Of a stretch of DNA of 7,412 nt, positions 6,240 through 7,412 are shown piece by piece (positions within the stretch are counted from its first letter, which is position 1; each line of letters starts with the position of its first letter). The notes beneath the pieces are model-generated. The model did not search any database, was not told the DNA's origin, and saw nothing but the letters and a program-made list of their open reading frames with translations. The position numbers were made by a program, and so were the translations under genes. This stretch comes from Longimicrobiales bacterium (lineage in GTDB: Bacteria > Gemmatimonadota > Gemmatimonadetes > Longimicrobiales > Gaopeijiaceae): assembly GCA_022428035.1 (NCBI GenBank), contig JAKMDG010000571.1:1-7412 (forward strand), given 5' to 3'.

Positions 6240-6668
6240 TCATTCCGCCTCCAGGCCTGTCGACATTCTGCTGCGCATGCCGCCTTCTCGCCCACGGATC
6301 CATTCTAACGGCTCACCGAACAGGATGCGGTGACCGTCATTCGTGCGAACGACAAACTCTCGGTGACCATGACTCCGATCCCCTAGAGCGACAACGATGT
6401 CGGCCCCGCGCGCCTGGATCTCATCGTGGAGTTCGTCGACCTCTTCGACCATGACGTGCAGAAACCAGGAGTGGTTCCCGGTAGCCTCTGCGTCGACCTC
6501 TTCGGGGCACTCGCCCAGCATCAGTCGGATCGAGTCCCGGGAGAGGAAGCTCCAACCCGGTGCCTCAATAGGATCGACCGTGAAGCCCAACACGTCGCGG
6601 TAGAAGCGCGCAGATTCTCTGAGGTCGCGTACTGCCAGAACAGAGCGCGGTTGAACCATTCGGACCAT
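6240..6668 (-). CDS. VOC-family (glyoxalase/bleomycin-resistance-like) protein
   Basis: The 142-residue product is one VOC domain made of two beta-alpha-beta-beta-beta halves. The first half is SVLAVRDLRESARFYRDVLG (9-28) with DSIRLMLGE (45-53). The second half is HSWFLHVMVEEVDELHDEIQ (66-85), then GADIVVALGD, HREFVVRTNDGHRILFGEP (102-120). The final strand reads RILFGE where metal-dependent members have a Glu two residues after the Arg (RLEFGE). With no His at the first-strand ligand position either, it is probably a non-metal, ligand-binding member of the bleomycin-binding type rather than a glyoxalase I. The start at 6668 is fixed by AGGAG (6679-6675) six bases upstream. The frame remains open to 6938, but that part is low in protein character. 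A basic 20-residue tail (about 125-142) is unusual. Confidence 0.85.
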   Translation of the reverse strand: MVRMVQPRSVLAVRDLRESARFYRDVLGFTVDPIEAPGWSFLSRDSIRLMLGECPEEVDAEATGNHSWFLHVMVEEVDELHDEIQARGADIVVALGDRSHGHREFVVRTNDGHRILFGEPLEWIRGREGGMRSRMSTGLEAE

Positions 6669-6940
6669 CCGAATCTCCTGTCTCAACTCGCCGCAGTCCG
6701 GCAGCGAGTAATTCGTTTTCGCCTGACGGCTCGGGATTCTGCTGCCACACCTGCTTCTCCGCCAGCGACCGCCGGCCACCACCCTGAACGATGGCGCCGA
6801 CTGCAGCAATTCTCGTGCAAAACGTCGCTCTACTGAGGCCTGCGCTACCTTCGCTCGGCGAGCCACCGGATCAGGCTTCGAGCGGGGTCCAGCTCCTGCA
6901 GCACCCCGAAGACACTCTGCACCGCAACCAACAGGCATCT
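6669..6940. other. Intergenic region between acetamidase and VOC genes
   Basis: Of these 272 bases, the first 96 downstream of the acetamidase stop (6940-6845, minus strand) form a coding-like continuation in the acetamidase frame, ending in a second TAG at 6847-6845. The rest shows no gene I can support. No intrinsic terminator follows the acetamidase stop, and I see no clear promoter for the VOC gene, so read-through transcription is possible. Confidence 0.4.
6675..6679 (-). promoter_or_regulatory. Ribosome-binding site that decides the VOC start
   Basis: AGGAG within CAGGAGA sits six bases upstream of the ATG at 6668. It argues for the 142-residue protein over the 232-residue frame starting at 6938, whose first 90 residues are Arg-rich with no domain. 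Confidence 0.6.
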
Positions 6941-7412
6941 CTAACGCAAGAAGATGCTCTTCGGAATGAACCCGGTGACGACCTGCGTGAGATCGACGAC
7001 CTCGCTCACGCGAAAGTCGACCGCGATGCTGGCGAGTGAGAGTGCCTTGTCGGGGGACAGGCCCTTCTCGGTCATGAGGAAATGGACGACCTCAGATGTG
7101 GCCTGTCGCATCGCCCGGTCCAGATCGAGGTCAATCCCCATGATCAGGTAGTGTGTGTCCGTCTCGGCGCGCGGACCCGAGATGTTCACGCCCTTGTGAA
7201 CGACGAAACGGAACGTTCCCGTCAACGACTGCTCGATCGCGGTACCGCTTACTTCACCGTCCCCTTGGGCCCCGTGCCCGTCTCCCACGTAGAAGAGCGC
7301 ACCCGGGTGAAAGACAGGCAGATAGACCGTGGTCCCCGCAGCGAGGTCCTTGACGTCCATGTTCCCGCCGAACGCACCCGGCGGGCGCGAGCTTTGCACA
7401 CCAGGGACGGTC
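6941..7412 (-). CDS. Acetamidase/formamidase family protein, C-terminal part, cut by window edge
   Basis: The frame is open from the right window edge to a TAG at 6943-6941; 157 residues are visible and the start lies outside. These enzymes hydrolyse formamide, acetamide or similar short amides to ammonia and the acid (formate, acetate). Diagnostic blocks are FGGNMDVKDLAAGTTVYLPV, then PGALFYVGDGHGAQGDGEVSG with TAIE, the family's metal/active-site core, followed by TDTHYLIMGID and the closing AVDFRVSEVVDLTQVV segment. The ending GFIPKSIFLR matches the usual family C-terminus (IPKA/S-I/L-F). It has the GAQGDGE version typical of the acetamidase-like branch. The GTG at 7399 is an internal Val, not a start. 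The substrate is uncertain. Confidence 0.9.
   Translation of the reverse strand, partial: TVPGVQSSRPPGAFGGNMDVKDLAAGTTVYLPVFHPGALFYVGDGHGAQGDGEVSGTAIEQSLTGTFRFVVHKGVNISGPRAETDTHYLIMGIDLDLDRAMRQATSEVVHFLMTEKGLSPDKALSLASIAVDFRVSEVVDLTQVVTGFIPKSIFLR

Noticed and set aside
6669..6938. N-terminal 90-residue extension of the VOC protein
   Set aside because: A strong ribosome-binding site precedes the ATG at 6668, and the extension is Arg-rich with no recognisable domain.
1..7412. Genome-wide amber (TAG) reassignment suggested by the split gene
   Set aside because: The creatininase and DUF427 proteins end in TAG at normal family length, so TAG works as a stop here.

Overview
This looks like an ordinary chromosomal stretch from a GC-rich (about 60% by eye) environmental bacterium. 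Good Shine-Dalgarno sites precede most genes, and stops are only TGA and TAG. The gene mix (creatininase-family amidohydrolase, formate/nitrite-type channel, bacterial RIO kinase, Shewanella-like PPP phosphatase, acetamidase/formamidase, two VOC proteins, DUF427) suits soil or marine lineages such as Gemmatimonadota or Proteobacteria. The phylum cannot be fixed from this window. I see no mobile element, tRNA, rRNA, CRISPR array or phage gene.

Layout: all recognised genes except one lie on the minus strand. From the left: the N-terminal 60 codons of a VOC-family protein cut by the window edge (1-180); a DUF427 protein (369-653) whose start overlaps the stop of a possible small membrane protein (650-871); about 565 bases without a convincing gene (872-1436); a one-TM, coiled-coil protein split by an in-frame amber codon (1437-2228); an FNT-family channel (2256-3116, or from 3191); and a creatininase-family amidohydrolase (3230-4012). 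The last three are closely spaced in one direction and could be one transcript, read creatininase, channel, membrane protein. A 289-base divergent region (4013-4301) separates them from the only plus-strand gene, a RIO-type kinase (4302-5159). The kinase converges on an exported PPP-type phosphatase (5228-6181). Upstream of the phosphatase are a second VOC protein (6240-6668) and the C-terminal part of an acetamidase/formamidase that runs off the right edge (6941-7412).

Function: two amide-bond hydrolases flank the block, and the FNT channel could move small anions such as formate. This hints at small-amide use but is not a defined pathway. The kinase and phosphatase are neighbours, but the phosphatase carries an export/lipoprotein signal, so they probably do not act on the same substrates.

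Most interesting: the single in-frame TAG in an otherwise intact membrane-protein gene, and the coding-like frame continuing 31 codons past the acetamidase stop. I did not find a convincing undescribed multi-gene system.
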